A stretch of DNA of 64,000 nt from Microcoleus sp. FACHB-68 (GTDB lineage Bacteria > Cyanobacteriota > Cyanobacteriia > Cyanobacteriales > Oscillatoriaceae): NCBI RefSeq assembly GCF_014695715.1, contig NZ_JACJOT010000018.1:186001-250000 (forward strand). The letters are read 5' to 3'. The notes beneath the pieces were generated by a model. That model made no database searches and was not told the origin of the DNA. It saw nothing but the letters and a program-made list of their open reading frames with translations. The position numbers were made by a program, and so were the translations under genes. The stretch's first letter is position 1. Each line of letters starts with the position of its first letter. Of the stretch, positions 34,200 to 43,287 are shown in pieces.

Positions 34200-34739
34200 T
34201 CACTTTGACGGGACTCCATTAAGACGATCCAATTCAATGGTCGGCCCTCGGTCTATCATTTCAATGTCCCACTGACCGCGCCGCCCGCTCTCAAACACGA
34301 TATACCGGCCATCTGGGCTAATACTGGGATTGCGTACCCAGCCGACATATCCCCGCGTTAAAACTTCTGGCCTTTTTGTAACTCGGTCATAGAGTTCAAC
34401 TTCTGGCCGGCCTCGATCACTGGCTATATAGACAATATAACGGGCTGTATTGCTGATGCTGGGACTGTCGGCGACGGCATCGGGCCGGTTCAAGTAGGGC
34501 AAATTGACATACTGCTGGGTTTGCCGGTCATACAGCAGAATATTGCGGCTGCCTTCCCGGTTAGATACAAATGCTAAAAAGCGACCATTGCCACTAAGCG
34601 CCGGCTGTTCGTCAGTATAGCGACTGTTAATTGCAACGGGTTCTAAGGTGCGATTGACGGGGCTACAGGCGACTGCTAAACTCGCAACGCTCAAGGTGAG
34701 CCAGCGATGAATAGATTGTTTGGGCGTGAATCTGTTCAC
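34200..34739 (-). CDS. TolB-like beta-propeller lipoprotein, half-size (copy 2)
   Basis: A 179-residue paralogue of the gene at 33587-34111. The signal peptide ends in a lipobox-like L-A-V-A-C (Cys25). Blades include GRFLAFVSNREG, ARYIVYIASDRG and GRYIVFESGRRGQWDI, the last strikingly like the last blade of copy 1. It is the upstream member of the pair, 76 bases from the end of ycf66, and all three genes run in the same direction. Confidence 0.78.
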   Translation of the reverse strand: MNRFTPKQSIHRWLTLSVASLAVACSPVNRTLEPVAINSRYTDEQPALSGNGRFLAFVSNREGSRNILLYDRQTQQYVNLPYLNRPDAVADSPSISNTARYIVYIASDRGRPEVELYDRVTKRPEVLTRGYVGWVRNPSISPDGRYIVFESGRRGQWDIEMIDRGPTIELDRLNGVPSK

Positions 34740-34815
34740 CAGAAGTTACCGGCTTCAAGAATGAAATTATCCTCTGTCTGTTGTCATGGGCAACAACATC
34801 AGACAAAGGACAAAT

Positions 34816-35718
34816 TTAGTAATCGAAATTTCCTGTATTGTCCTGCTCATCATCCGGGGAGTCTATGGGTTGGAAATCAACATATTCGCCTGGGGTTGGA
34901 TCTGTTGTTTCCGAAGTCCGCCGGCTGGTTCTTTCTTCTTGTGGCGGACGTTTCCTTCTCGGTCTTTCGCCATCGCTTGGTTTGCGGTTTGCGCCGGCTG
35001 AGGAGGCGCGTGGGGGTCTTTCTTCCGTCTCTACTGGCGAATCATCCCACTCGTCTGCTCGGCTTGCTGGCGGGCGTTCTGCGCCTGGACGTGGCCGGCG
35101 CTTGCGAGGCTGTGCTTCTGTGCCGTATCTATCTTCACCTCTACTGCGGCTGGAGGCCGGGGGATCTTCTGGCCCATACCTGTCATCACTTCTGCTGCGG
35201 CTGGGAGGAGGGCCATCTTCCGGCCCATATCTGTCATCATTTCTGCTGCGCTTGGGAGGGCGACGCCGGCCCTCATCTTCATACCCTTGACTGCTGCGAG
35301 AAGGGCGGGACTCTTGAGTTCCCCGTATCCTTGCTCTGGGGGGCATTTCTTCTGCCGGTTCAAGTTCATCGAGTTCAGCATCCACATAAGTGTATGCCGA
35401 GCTGACGGGTCGTTCGTCATCTACAATGCGTGTGTTCCGCTTTGCTTGCAGTGTCGCCACATTTCGCAGGCGGATGCTTTCTACGGCAAAGAAGATAGCG
35501 GAACCCGTCAGCAAGAATTGACCGAACTGCAAAATAGGGTCTTGCCGCCATCCTTGGAAAAATAGAATCCCGCCGCAGAGTAAACCCACTGCTGCGAAGA
35601 AAATGTCGTGATCGCGGGCGAGACTGGGACGCACTGAGCGCAAAAAGTAAAGTGCTGCCCCCGCCACCGCCAGCGTAATGCCTAGCAGACTGCTCCAGCT
35701 AAATCCGACGTTTACCAT
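34816..35718 (-). CDS. ycf66: Ycf66 family protein
   Basis: A 300-residue protein. The first 100 residues are the Ycf66 domain, with three hydrophobic segments (about 7-26, 38-54 and 64-82) as in chloroplast and cyanobacterial homologues. Its role is not firmly known; it is usually placed in the thylakoid. The remainder is disordered, rich in Arg, Ser, Pro and acidic residues, with three DDRYGPED-like repeats around residues 165-200. psbX lies 236 bases upstream on the same strand, a linkage also seen in other cyanobacteria. Confidence 0.88.
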   Translation of the reverse strand: MVNVGFSWSSLLGITLAVAGAALYFLRSVRPSLARDHDIFFAAVGLLCGGILFFQGWRQDPILQFGQFLLTGSAIFFAVESIRLRNVATLQAKRNTRIVDDERPVSSAYTYVDAELDELEPAEEMPPRARIRGTQESRPSRSSQGYEDEGRRRPPKRSRNDDRYGPEDGPPPSRSRSDDRYGPEDPPASSRSRGEDRYGTEAQPRKRRPRPGAERPPASRADEWDDSPVETEERPPRASSAGANRKPSDGERPRRKRPPQEERTSRRTSETTDPTPGEYVDFQPIDSPDDEQDNTGNFDY

Positions 35719-35872
35719 TTCTTATCTCCTGTGTCAGTCCTATGTTAGCGAGTCACGCTCAAAATCTCCACCTCTAGTTAGGGGTTCTGAACCTCAGTGG
35801 CTAGGTTATCTGGCGGCTTGCAGCGACCGGCTGACTGACGGGTGCGTCCAAAAAGTTCGCTCTCAACAATAA

Positions 35873-35942
35873 CAAAACCCCAGTTATTTAGTCCAGGCCA
35901 GTTTTTTTAGTTATGGCCCTTGGTGATAACTGAGGTTTTTTA
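35873..35942. terminator. Probable terminator between psbX and ycf66
   Basis: Arms ACCCCAGTTAT (about 35877-35887) and ATAACTGAGGT (about 35926-35936) pair over 10-11 bases with one G-T. Inside them a second stem GGCCA/TGGCC forms. The outer arms are flanked by T-runs on both strands (TTTTTT after 35935; TTTTGTTATT on the other strand). It lies just downstream of psbX. Confidence 0.65.
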
Positions 35943-35954
35943 GGCCCAGATGGT

Positions 35955-36074
35955 TTAGGAGCGCCGAACCTTATCTTTTTGGCTAATAAAAAGCAGACCG
36001 ACGGTTGCTGGGATGAGGACAATTACAGTTCCCCACAGCAGACTCCACAAAAAGTTAGCGAGTGAAGGTGTCAT
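35955..36074 (-). CDS. psbX: Photosystem II reaction centre protein PsbX
   Basis: A 39-residue one-helix subunit of photosystem II, located near cytochrome b559 and involved in quinone turnover. The sequence opens [12 protein letters not shown], continues with a single hydrophobic helix ([14 protein letters not shown]) and ends SQKDKVRRS; this matches PsbX along its whole length. AAGGAAC precedes the ATG at good spacing. The gene runs in the same direction as ycf66 and is followed by a strong hairpin. Confidence 0.95.
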   Translation of the reverse strand: MTPSLANFLWSLLWGTVIVLIPATVGLLFISQKDKVRRS

Positions 36075-36343
36075 AAGTTCTGGGTTCCTTATTTAGAAAA
36101 ATTTCTTTAATCTTGATTTTAATCATTTGTTACACCATTGAGAAGCTATTCGAGCCGGCAGTTATCTAAGCGCGGCGTGAATCTGGCCGACTTATCGCAC
36201 CCGATGAGCCTGAGCGTCTGGAGTTTAGGAGTTAAATCCCTTTATTATTACTGGCGCTAAATTCTTGAATGGGCTGCCGGCTCTTAGGGAAGATACAATA
36301 AAAGATGAAAGACAGTTACAAAACTTAAGAATTTCAACTGCCC

Positions 36344-36628
36344 ATGACTGCTGCAACGATTGCGACCTGGATTCTTGGCCCCTTGCTGGCCGTGATGACG
36401 TTATTATTTATTTTTCGGATTGTTTTGACTTGGTATCCCCAAGTAAATCTCAACCAAATGCCCTTTAATTTGGTTTCGTGGCCCACTGAACCGTTTTTGG
36501 TGCCGGCTCGTAAAATCGTCCCTCCCATTGGTGGGGTAGATATCACCCCGATTATCTGGGTGGGTATTTTCAGCCTGATCCGGGAAATTCTTTTAGGTCA
36601 ACAAGGCTTGTTAACGATGTTGCGTTAA
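36344..36628 (+). CDS. YggT family membrane protein
   Basis: A 94-residue YggT-family protein with two membrane helices (about 8-28 and 70-88). Between them is the family block FRIVLTWYPQVNL...NLVSWPTEPFLVPARKIVPP (quoted in parts). The chloroplast relative CCB3/YLMG group has been connected with cytochrome or nucleoid biogenesis; the bacterial role is not settled. It is divergent from psbX with 270 bases between starts, and convergent with accC. Confidence 0.9.
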   Translation: MTAATIATWILGPLLAVMTLLFIFRIVLTWYPQVNLNQMPFNLVSWPTEPFLVPARKIVPPIGGVDITPIIWVGIFSLIREILLGQQGLLTMLR

Positions 36629-36684
36629 TGGGGCATAGGGCATAGGGCATAGGGCATGGGGAATCGAAAAAATTAATTCCCCAT
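36629..36684. repeat. GGGCATA heptamer repeat fused to a terminator-like hairpin
   Basis: Four or more GGGCATA/GGGCATG heptamers begin at the base after the YggT stop. The last unit forms the left arm of a 9-bp inverted repeat (ATGGGGAAT at 36656-36664, ATTCCCCAT at 36676-36684). The hairpin sits between convergent yggT and accC and could terminate both. Confidence 0.7.
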
Positions 36685-36690
36685 CACCTA

Positions 36691-38037
36691 TTATTTCCCC
36701 ATCATCTGCTCAACAAAATTGGTGTAGACATCGCCTTCTATGAAAGCCGGGTTCTCTAGTATTCTTTGATGGAAGCCGATTGTGGTGGGTAAGCCGGTGA
36801 TGGCACACTCCCGCAGCGCCCGCTTCATTCGCTGGAGTGCGCCGGCTCGATCCGGTGCCCAGACAATTAATTTGCCAATTAAAGAGTCGTAGTAGGGCGG
36901 AATTTCATAATCCGTATAAACGTGGGAATCCATTCTCACGCCGGTGCCACCGGGAGGCAAGAACCCTGTAATGCGCCCTGGAGAAGGACGGAAGTTGTGA
37001 TCGGGGTCTTCAGCGTTGATACGGCATTCGATGGAATGGCCACGTAGCACCACTTGATCTTGGGTGAGTTGGAGTTTTTCACCTTGGGCGATTTTAATTT
37101 GCTCGGCGATTAGATCGAGTCCGGTGATCATTTCTGTAACGGGATGCTCGACTTGAATCCGGGTGTTCATTTCCATGAAGTAGAAGTGACCCGAATTGTC
37201 AAGTAAAAACTCCACCGTGCCGGCACCGATGTAGTTGATCGATTTAGCGACTCTAACGGCTGCCGCCCCCATTTTTTCTCGCAATTGGGGGGTGAGGGCT
37301 GGGCTAGGGGCTTCTTCTAAGAGTTTTTGATGCCGGCGCTGGATAGAGCATTCGCGTTCGCCGAGGTGGATCACGTTGCCGTAGCTATCCGCGAGAATTT
37401 GAAATTCGATGTGGCGGGGACGTTCGATGAATTTTTCAATATAAACGCCTGGATTGCCAAAAGCGGCTTCTGCTTCACCTTGGGCGGCTTGGAATAGTTT
37501 AGGCAGTTGGCTTTCTTCTCGCACCAGGCGCATCCCGCGTCCACCGCCGCCGGCAGTGGCTTTAATCATCACGGGATAACCAATTTTACCGGCAATTTCC
37601 TGGGCTTCCCGTTCATCCGTCAGCAATCCCTCACTTCCAGGCACAGTGGGAACGCCGGCACGTTGCATGGTTTCCTTGGCGGTGGATTTATCGCCCATCG
37701 CGCGGATGCCATCTGGGGAAGGGCCAATAAAGGTGATTTGGTGATCGGCGCAGATTTCAGCAAATCGAGCGTTTTCGGCTAAAAACCCATACCCTGGATG
37801 AATCGCAGTGGCGTTGCGAGTCAGGGCGGCTGAAATGATATTGGGGATATTGAGATAGCTTTTGTTACTGGGGGGTTCACCGATGCAAACGGCTTCGTCA
37901 GCCAGTTGGACATGGAGGGCGTGCCGGTCAATGGTGGAGTGAACCGCAACAGTAGCAATCCCCATCTCTTCACAGGTGCGGAGAATGCGGAGGGCGATTT
38001 CCCCTCGGTTGGCAATCAAAATTTTGGAAAAACGCAT
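36691..38037 (-). CDS. accC: Acetyl-CoA carboxylase biotin carboxylase subunit
   Basis: A 448-residue biotin carboxylase, standard length. It carboxylates the biotin of AccB with ATP and bicarbonate, the first half-reaction of acetyl-CoA carboxylase in fatty-acid synthesis. The N-terminus is [16 protein letters not shown], the ATP-grasp glycine loop is [10 protein letters not shown] at about residues 163-172, and the active site block [14 protein letters not shown] is near residue 288-301. The ATG at 38037 fits the family. No accB or other acc gene is adjacent, as is usual in cyanobacteria. Confidence 0.97.
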   Translation of the reverse strand: MRFSKILIANRGEIALRILRTCEEMGIATVAVHSTIDRHALHVQLADEAVCIGEPPSNKSYLNIPNIISAALTRNATAIHPGYGFLAENARFAEICADHQITFIGPSPDGIRAMGDKSTAKETMQRAGVPTVPGSEGLLTDEREAQEIAGKIGYPVMIKATAGGGGRGMRLVREESQLPKLFQAAQGEAEAAFGNPGVYIEKFIERPRHIEFQILADSYGNVIHLGERECSIQRRHQKLLEEAPSPALTPQLREKMGAAAVRVAKSINYIGAGTVEFLLDNSGHFYFMEMNTRIQVEHPVTEMITGLDLIAEQIKIAQGEKLQLTQDQVVLRGHSIECRINAEDPDHNFRPSPGRITGFLPPGGTGVRMDSHVYTDYEIPPYYDSLIGKLIVWAPDRAGALQRMKRALRECAITGLPTTIGFHQRILENPAFIEGDVYTNFVEQMMGK

Positions 38038-38297
38038 TGGCCAGCTTTGGGTTCTGTCTGAATTGGCATGGCGTCTAGAGACTGAGTCTGAGAGTTTCAG
38101 AGGCAGTGGCAGGACGCATTGCTATCGGGTGGGAAGATGGGAGCGGCATTGGGATGCCAGATCGTTAATCGTACCATGCGGGAGACAATGGCTTGATGGT
38201 GGGGTGAGGGAGGCTGTCAGGCAAATATTTTTAAAGCCGGCAGGGGTCTGCTTTTGAGCGTTCTTCATCTGTGACGCAGATAGCGCGAATAGTGGGA

Positions 38298-38765
38298 TTA
38301 ATAGCGCTTCATGGCCCGTTCCATATCTCGCTTGTCTTCCCGGCGTCTTTCATCTTCGCGTTTGTCGTGTAGTTTTTTACCTTTGCCGAGGGCGATGTCA
38401 ATTTTGACCCAACCGCGCTTGAAGTACATTTTCAAGGGCACGATGGTTAAGCCTTGCTGTTCGACTTTACCGATTAATTTGCGGATTTCCTGCCGGTGCA
38501 TTAGCAGCTTGCGGGTGCGGCGGGGGTCGTGATTAAAATATTGGCTGGCTGTTTCATAGGGCGAGATGTGGACGTTGATCAGCCATGCTTCTCCGTTGCG
38601 AATTAGGACGTAGCCATCTCGCAGGTTGACTTTGCCGGCACGGATTGATTTCACTTCGGTGCCTTTGAGTTCAATCCCAACTTCGTAAGTTTCTAAAATT
38701 TCGTAAAGGAAGCGGGCTTGCCGGTTATCGCTAACAATTTTGAATCCTTCGTTTTTTTCTGCCAT
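38298..38765 (-). CDS. smpB: SsrA-binding protein SmpB
   Basis: A 155-residue SmpB, the partner of tmRNA in rescuing stalled ribosomes. The OB-fold core has ARFLYEILETYEVGI and GTEVKSIRAGKVNLRDGYV (quoted in part). The C-terminal tail is basic and helical (GKKLHDKREDERRREDK...MKRY), as needed for entry into the mRNA channel. No ssrA gene was recognised in the window. It stands between accC and a secreted-protein gene on the same strand. Confidence 0.97.
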   Translation of the reverse strand: MAEKNEGFKIVSDNRQARFLYEILETYEVGIELKGTEVKSIRAGKVNLRDGYVLIRNGEAWLINVHISPYETASQYFNHDPRRTRKLLMHRQEIRKLIGKVEQQGLTIVPLKMYFKRGWVKIDIALGKGKKLHDKREDERRREDKRDMERAMKRY

Positions 38766-38873
38766 CAGTATTTCTTTCGTGGTTTGTTGTTATAGCTGCT
38801 TGAGAGAAAGGTTAGGGGTGAAGATAAAATTGCGATTCTTTCTGGCCCCTAGACCTAACCTCTAGCCTTTGTG

Positions 38874-39674
38874 TTAGCGTTCGCGGGTGATTTTATCTAC
38901 GCCTAACTGAGACCGGCCTGGAAGCGCCCAGCGACCTGTGGCTTTGCTGCCGTTAATCTTATAGTCTAAAACACCGAAATCATCTTTTGGCCCCCAGCCG
39001 ACTACGAGCCAATCGCCCGAACGCAAGCCAACTCCCCGATAGGTCTTGTCATCGACTGTCCAAGAAAGTTGGTAGGTGTCACCCGACCGGCTGATGTTCA
39101 TACGTCCATTGTATTCCCCGCCAATGTCCTTGCCGTTAATTTCGTACTCACCCTCGATTTTGTCTTTTCTGCCGCCGGTGGCTGTTTCTCTGCCGACTTT
39201 GCCATCTGGGGCTGTATTGTAAGTCCACCTCCCCTCTAAGGTGCCGTCTGATTGAATTTCATACAGCAGCACTCCATAAACTTCCCCTTCGGGTGCCCAG
39301 CCAATAAACAGGTGGTCATCTTCTAAGAATCCCAGTCCTGTATACTCGCCCTCTGAGGTTTTCCAAGAGAAAGTGTATAAGTTGTCAGCGCTGCTTTGGG
39401 CTTCTATTTCTGCGGTGCCGGTGTATTTGTCGCCCTCAAGGTTTTTGCCTTCGGTAATTTTCCAGGTGCCTTCTATCTCATTCTCGTTTTCTGACCGGCT
39501 TTGCGCTAAATAAACGGGTTTTGAGGTTTCTATTTGTGCCGGCAGTCCTTGAGCCTTGGTGTTTTGGGCTGAATTATTTGAGGAATAAAGGGCACCAGCC
39601 GGCTTGAGGGCACACGCCAGAATTAGCGTCATGCTTCCTGTAACTAAACTCGCTGCTATTTGATTTCGCTTCAT
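38874..39674 (-). CDS. Secreted or lipid-anchored protein with two internal beta repeats, unknown function
   Basis: A 266-residue protein. The N-terminus is a signal peptide that could be cleaved as a lipoprotein (L-I-L-A-C, Cys21) or a few residues later. Two homologous halves follow (about 68-155 and 160-260). Each has a G-x-W-x-(I/V) or GEYEI start, a Y-G-x-(A/M)-I strand, YTFSWKT/YQLSWTV, Y-G-(L/V)G, a FIGW/VVGWGP-x-D-(D/F)G turn and a G-RW strand. The frame extends 38 codons upstream, but the ATG at 39674 places the signal peptide at the N-terminus. No known domain name can be given; likely periplasmic. Confidence 0.72.
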   Translation of the reverse strand: MKRNQIAASLVTGSMTLILACALKPAGALYSSNNSAQNTKAQGLPAQIETSKPVYLAQSRSENENEIEGTWKITEGKNLEGDKYTGTAEIEAQSSADNLYTFSWKTSEGEYTGLGFLEDDHLFIGWAPEGEVYGVLLYEIQSDGTLEGRWTYNTAPDGKVGRETATGGRKDKIEGEYEINGKDIGGEYNGRMNISRSGDTYQLSWTVDDKTYRGVGLRSGDWLVVGWGPKDDFGVLDYKINGSKATGRWALPGRSQLGVDKITRER

Positions 39675-40087
39675 AGTGTCTTTGGGTTTTAAACGGTTTC
39701 TGGGAAACTTTCGGCAATCATCGCCCACAGGGCTAATGCCGGCATCGGGTAAGTTGAGGCGAATTCCCCTGACTCTGATGTGTCGCACGATATGTGGACG
39801 GCAACAGTGCTTGATGAGTTGCCCTTGCGAATCTTCTGTTGCGCGTTTCTGTGCCCGGATCTACCGATTTTGGGGAAATTGCCGGTCTGGAAGCGCAATT
39901 GTAAAGTTTTGTCAGAAGATTGACATTTTTCCAAAAAACGGTAACAATGAATACAGAAAGTAAATCGTTCATCTCTCGTTAGCTCATCAGCAAGTCGCTG
40001 CACAGAGACACAAGAGAGACGGAAGTAGGGAGTAATCCCGAAGGAACGCGCCTCAAGTCACCCCATAAAAGTTAAGAGGCGAATCCC
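39675..40087. other. Divergent intergenic region of about 410 bases with a structured leader
   Basis: Lies between the secreted-protein gene (minus) and the DUF4278 gene (plus). On the right side are two short hairpins: GGG/CCC around 40028-40039 and CGCCTC/GAGGCG at 40049-40081. No open frame of note and no RNA gene was recognised. Confidence 0.5.
40049..40081 (+). promoter_or_regulatory. Hairpin covering the ribosome-binding site of the DUF4278 gene
   Basis: CGCCTC at 40049-40054 pairs perfectly with GAGGCG at 40076-40081. The right arm contains the only Shine-Dalgarno-like sequence (AAGAGG) before the ATG at 40088. When folded, the site would be hidden, which suggests translational control, for example by temperature or a trans-acting factor. 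Six base pairs with a 21-base loop is modest. Confidence 0.4.
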
Positions 40088-40399
40088 ATGACATTGACAT
40101 ATCGCGGAATCAGCTACGACTACACCCCAGCAGCCGTTGAAACAAACGAAGGCGAACTGGCCGGCAAGTATCGTGGGCTTGATTGGAGATTTTGCAATAC
40201 TCACAAAGAATTGGTGCAGCAACCCACCGTTGAGCTGAAGTATCGCGGTGTTGCTCACACAACAGATTCAGAGAAAAAGTCAGCGCTGTCTACTACAGAA
40301 AAAGCTCGCACTTTGATGTTGGATCGTCAGCGTGCCGGTCAAAACCGCCAGCGCTCACTGTTGAGCCGCGTTGCCTCTGAGATTGGTCTGGCTCTGTAA
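40088..40399 (+). CDS. DUF4278 domain protein
   Basis: A 103-residue cytoplasmic protein of the cyanobacterial DUF4278 family. The family motif YRGxxY appears twice: TYRGISYDY at residues 4-12 and KYRGVAHTT at about 51-59. The C-terminal 45 residues are charged and helical. Homologues are common as multiple paralogues in filamentous cyanobacteria; the function is unknown. A rho-independent terminator lies 113 bases downstream. Confidence 0.82.
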   Translation: MTLTYRGISYDYTPAAVETNEGELAGKYRGLDWRFCNTHKELVQQPTVELKYRGVAHTTDSEKKSALSTTEKARTLMLDRQRAGQNRQRSLLSRVASEIGLAL

Positions 40400-40512
40400 G
40401 ACTTTCAAGGCTACGCAAACTCCATAGAAGCCAAACATGATCGATGAGTGTTCTTCTGTGGCGTTCTCTTCAGTTAATAACTAAAGTTTGTCAAACCACT
40501 CATTCCTATCAG

Positions 40513-40538
40513 CACCCCCGTTGGGGGTGTTTTTTTTT
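40513..40538 (+). terminator. Rho-independent terminator
   Basis: A perfect GC-rich 7-bp stem CACCCCC/GGGGGTG with a GTT loop is followed by a run of nine Ts. It is a textbook terminator for the DUF4278 gene, before the TPR gene. Confidence 0.92.
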
Positions 40539-40697
40539 GCTCAGGCAATGAGTGTTTAACTCGCATTGTGTCCCGGCAGTAGGAGAGTGACGCCGGCAGT
40601 TAAACAACGATTTGCTGATTACATTCGTGAGGGTAGCGATAAGATGATAAAAAACTCTTTCCAGTTGTGATAGCCTCAGCACCGGAGTCCTGCCTTT

Positions 40698-42482
40698 ATG
40701 TCTAACCCCGTCAATGTCACAGACACCCGGATTGACCAAGGCCAGCCAGAGTCTTCTACTGCGATTGTCCACAATGTAAACCAAAGCCGGCGCAGTCGCA
40801 GAGATCGCCGGCGCAATCGGCAATCGATTGATCTGGGGCGACCTCTGGAGCAATTAATTGGTTTGACCAATTCGCTGGTTTCTAAATTTAGCGGAGAAGT
40901 CTCCGACTTAAAGCAAGGCAACAAGCTGTACAGCCGGGGCAATTATGAAGCAGCAATCACAGCTTATGAAAAAGCAGTGCAACTTAAGCCAGAGTTGCAT
41001 CCAGGGTGGTTGCAGTTGGGTAAGGCATGGGAAAAATTAGGCCGGTATCAAGAGGCAGTTGCTGCTTACGACAAAGCACTACAACTCAAACCGGATGACT
41101 TTTCGATCTGGACATTTCGCGGCAAATCGCTCTACCACTTGCAGCAGTATGAAAAGGCAGTGGCATCGTTAGATCAGGGCATTCAAATTAACCCAAACCG
41201 CTATGAAGCTTGGTATTACCAAGGCCGGTCATTTGATGCGCTGCAACAGTACCAAGCGGCGGCGGATGCCTATCGCAAAGCCAGCCAACTCCAGCCCGAT
41301 GTACACGGCGTTTGGTATCATCTCGGTTATGCCCTACAGCAAGTGCAGCAGTTCTCTGCCGCAGCCGATGCTTATGACCGAGCTCTTCACCTCAAGCCGG
41401 ATGATTTTGATACCTTGTTTCATCGAGGTGCGACGCTGGTGATGGTGAAGCGATACGACGCTGCAGTGGCTTCCTATAACCGGGCACTTCAACTTAACCC
41501 GAATCATATAGAGACTTGGCTGAATCGGGGGCTGGCTTTTGAAAAGTTGCAGCGCTATACAGATGCTGTGGCTTCCTATGACCAAGCGATTATTATCCAG
41601 CCGGATGTTTATGCGGTTTGGTTTCACAAAGGGATGGCGCTGAAGCATCAATGGTATGAGGCGGCGCTGGCGTGCTTGGATAAAGCGATTGAATTGCAGC
41701 CAGAAATTCCCCTGGCATGGCATGGCCGAGGTTTGACGCTGGTTGCAGCGGGACAATATGCGCCGGCACTGTCTGCTTTTGATCGAGCAACGAAACTGAA
41801 TCCAAATTGGCCGGATGCTTGGGTGGGTCGGGGTAAGGCGCTTTATGGATTAGGCCGGTTTAAAGATGCGATTGTTGCCTATAGCAATGCCATTCAATTA
41901 CGGCCAGATTTTGCTGAGGCATGGTTTCAACGCGGCGAAGCCTTGGAGGCACTTGATCGATATGCAGAAGCGAGCGCAGCTTATGACAAAATCATTCAAT
42001 TACACCCAAATGATACGGATTGGGTTTCTCGCTGTTGGTGGAAACGTGCTCATGCGCTAGAGCGACTAGAGCGTTATGAAGAGGCAGCGAACGTTTATGA
42101 CGAATTAGTGTCACTGCTGCCCAATGAGCTGGAACCGAGGCTAAAACGCGCCCGTGCGTTAGAAGAGCAGCAGGAATATGCGGAAGCCTTGGCGACTTAC
42201 GATCAAGCTTTGGCAAAATGGCCCAATCATGCCCCACTCTGGGTAAAACGCGGCCAACTGTACAGTTTAATGTCGATGCACGCAGAAGCTTTGAGTAACT
42301 ACGATAAGGCGATTCAACTCCAGCCGGGTGAGTATGAAGCTTGGTTGAAACGCGGTGAGGTACTCGAAACGTTACAGCGATATAAAGAGGCTGTCAGTTC
42401 CTACGGGATTGCAATGGAAATTAAGCCGAATTGCACTGAAGCTATTAAAAATTACCAGCGGGTAATGAGTCAGCGCATATAA
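40698..42482 (+). CDS. Tetratricopeptide repeat protein
   Basis: A 594-residue protein. After an Arg-rich N-terminus (SRRSRRDRRRNRQ at about 30-42) it consists almost entirely of 14-15 TPR units of 34 residues, from about residue 78 to the end. The units have the pattern W-x-x-(R/L)G-x-(A/S)L...Y-x-x-A-(V/I)-x-x-(Y/F)-(D/N)-x-A-(I/L)-x-(L)-x-P. One unit near residue 320 (ALKHQWYEAAL) is two residues short. There is no signal peptide or enzymatic domain, so it is a scaffold of unknown partner. Confidence 0.88.
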   Translation: MSNPVNVTDTRIDQGQPESSTAIVHNVNQSRRSRRDRRRNRQSIDLGRPLEQLIGLTNSLVSKFSGEVSDLKQGNKLYSRGNYEAAITAYEKAVQLKPELHPGWLQLGKAWEKLGRYQEAVAAYDKALQLKPDDFSIWTFRGKSLYHLQQYEKAVASLDQGIQINPNRYEAWYYQGRSFDALQQYQAAADAYRKASQLQPDVHGVWYHLGYALQQVQQFSAAADAYDRALHLKPDDFDTLFHRGATLVMVKRYDAAVASYNRALQLNPNHIETWLNRGLAFEKLQRYTDAVASYDQAIIIQPDVYAVWFHKGMALKHQWYEAALACLDKAIELQPEIPLAWHGRGLTLVAAGQYAPALSAFDRATKLNPNWPDAWVGRGKALYGLGRFKDAIVAYSNAIQLRPDFAEAWFQRGEALEALDRYAEASAAYDKIIQLHPNDTDWVSRCWWKRAHALERLERYEEAANVYDELVSLLPNELEPRLKRARALEEQQEYAEALATYDQALAKWPNHAPLWVKRGQLYSLMSMHAEALSNYDKAIQLQPGEYEAWLKRGEVLETLQRYKEAVSSYGIAMEIKPNCTEAIKNYQRVMSQRI

Positions 42483-42546
42483 CCGGCTCAATTTTTGTGA
42501 GCTACCGTGTACATACACGTTGGATATAGACCAACCGGCAGTGCCC

Positions 42547-43287
42547 CTACTCAGGCTTGAGCAGGCGCTGGCGTAAGATAAATTCTGCAATGGCCAAATC
42601 CACCGGCGTTGTGACCTTCAAATTCGTTTCTTCTCCCGGCACAATTCGCACCGGCAAGCCACACATTTCAAATAAAGCGGCATCATCGGTTACTTCCCAG
42701 CCTTCGCTTTGCCCGCGATCATGGCACTGCTTAAGAAGTTTGACATCAAATCCCTGCGGTGTCTGGGCGGCCCACAGATTCCGCCGATCCGGTGTGTGCT
42801 GAATTACTTGCGTTGCCGGCTCGACGACCTTAATCGTATCCTTCACCGGCACCGCCGCAATCAGGCCGGTGCAATCGAGGAGGGCGTCAGCACAGCGATC
42901 AAATAACTCAGGAGTCGCCAAACACCGCGCCCCATCGTGAATTAGTACCCGTTCTGCATCTGCCGGCAGCGCTTGCAACCCGTTGTAAACCGACTCTTGC
43001 CGCGTCGCACCACCCTGAACAAACTCCACCGGCACCTGCAACGACAACGTTGCCAGAATCGCCTTAAAATCTGGCCAATCCTCTGGCTGACCAATAATCC
43101 CAATCCAGCTAATTTTGTCAGCAGCCTCAGCAGCTTGCAGCGTCCAGGCAATTAACGGTTTGCCCAGTAAAGTTAGCAAAAGCTTATTCCGATCGCTCCC
43201 CATGCGGCGTCCCATTCCTGCCGCTGGAATTAATAAATGCACGCTTTGTTCCTCGAAAACGGCTACAGGTAACGCACCATTAGTCAT
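42547..43287 (-). CDS. ispD: 2-C-methyl-D-erythritol 4-phosphate cytidylyltransferase
   Basis: A 246-residue enzyme of the MEP isoprenoid pathway; it joins MEP to CTP, giving CDP-methylerythritol. The nucleotide-binding loop is LIPAAGMGRRMGSDRNK at about residues 18-34 and the substrate loop is HDGARCL. The open frame continues upstream, but that part is hydrophobic and unrelated. The ATG at 43287 is the likely start; a GTG 16 codons further in (VHLLIPAAG) would give the more usual length of about 230. It is divergent from the GT9 gene, with 120 bases between starts. It ends 65 bases from the convergent TPR gene. Confidence 0.95.
   Translation of the reverse strand: MTNGALPVAVFEEQSVHLLIPAAGMGRRMGSDRNKLLLTLLGKPLIAWTLQAAEAADKISWIGIIGQPEDWPDFKAILATLSLQVPVEFVQGGATRQESVYNGLQALPADAERVLIHDGARCLATPELFDRCADALLDCTGLIAAVPVKDTIKVVEPATQVIQHTPDRRNLWAAQTPQGFDVKLLKQCHDRGQSEGWEVTDDAALFEMCGLPVRIVPGEETNLKVTTPVDLAIAEFILRQRLLKPE

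Noticed and set aside
34707-35405. 232-codon plus-strand frame opposite ycf66
   Set aside because: It is the antisense reading of the Arg/Pro/Ser-rich tail of Ycf66 and has repetitive His/Leu/Cys composition with no homology signal.
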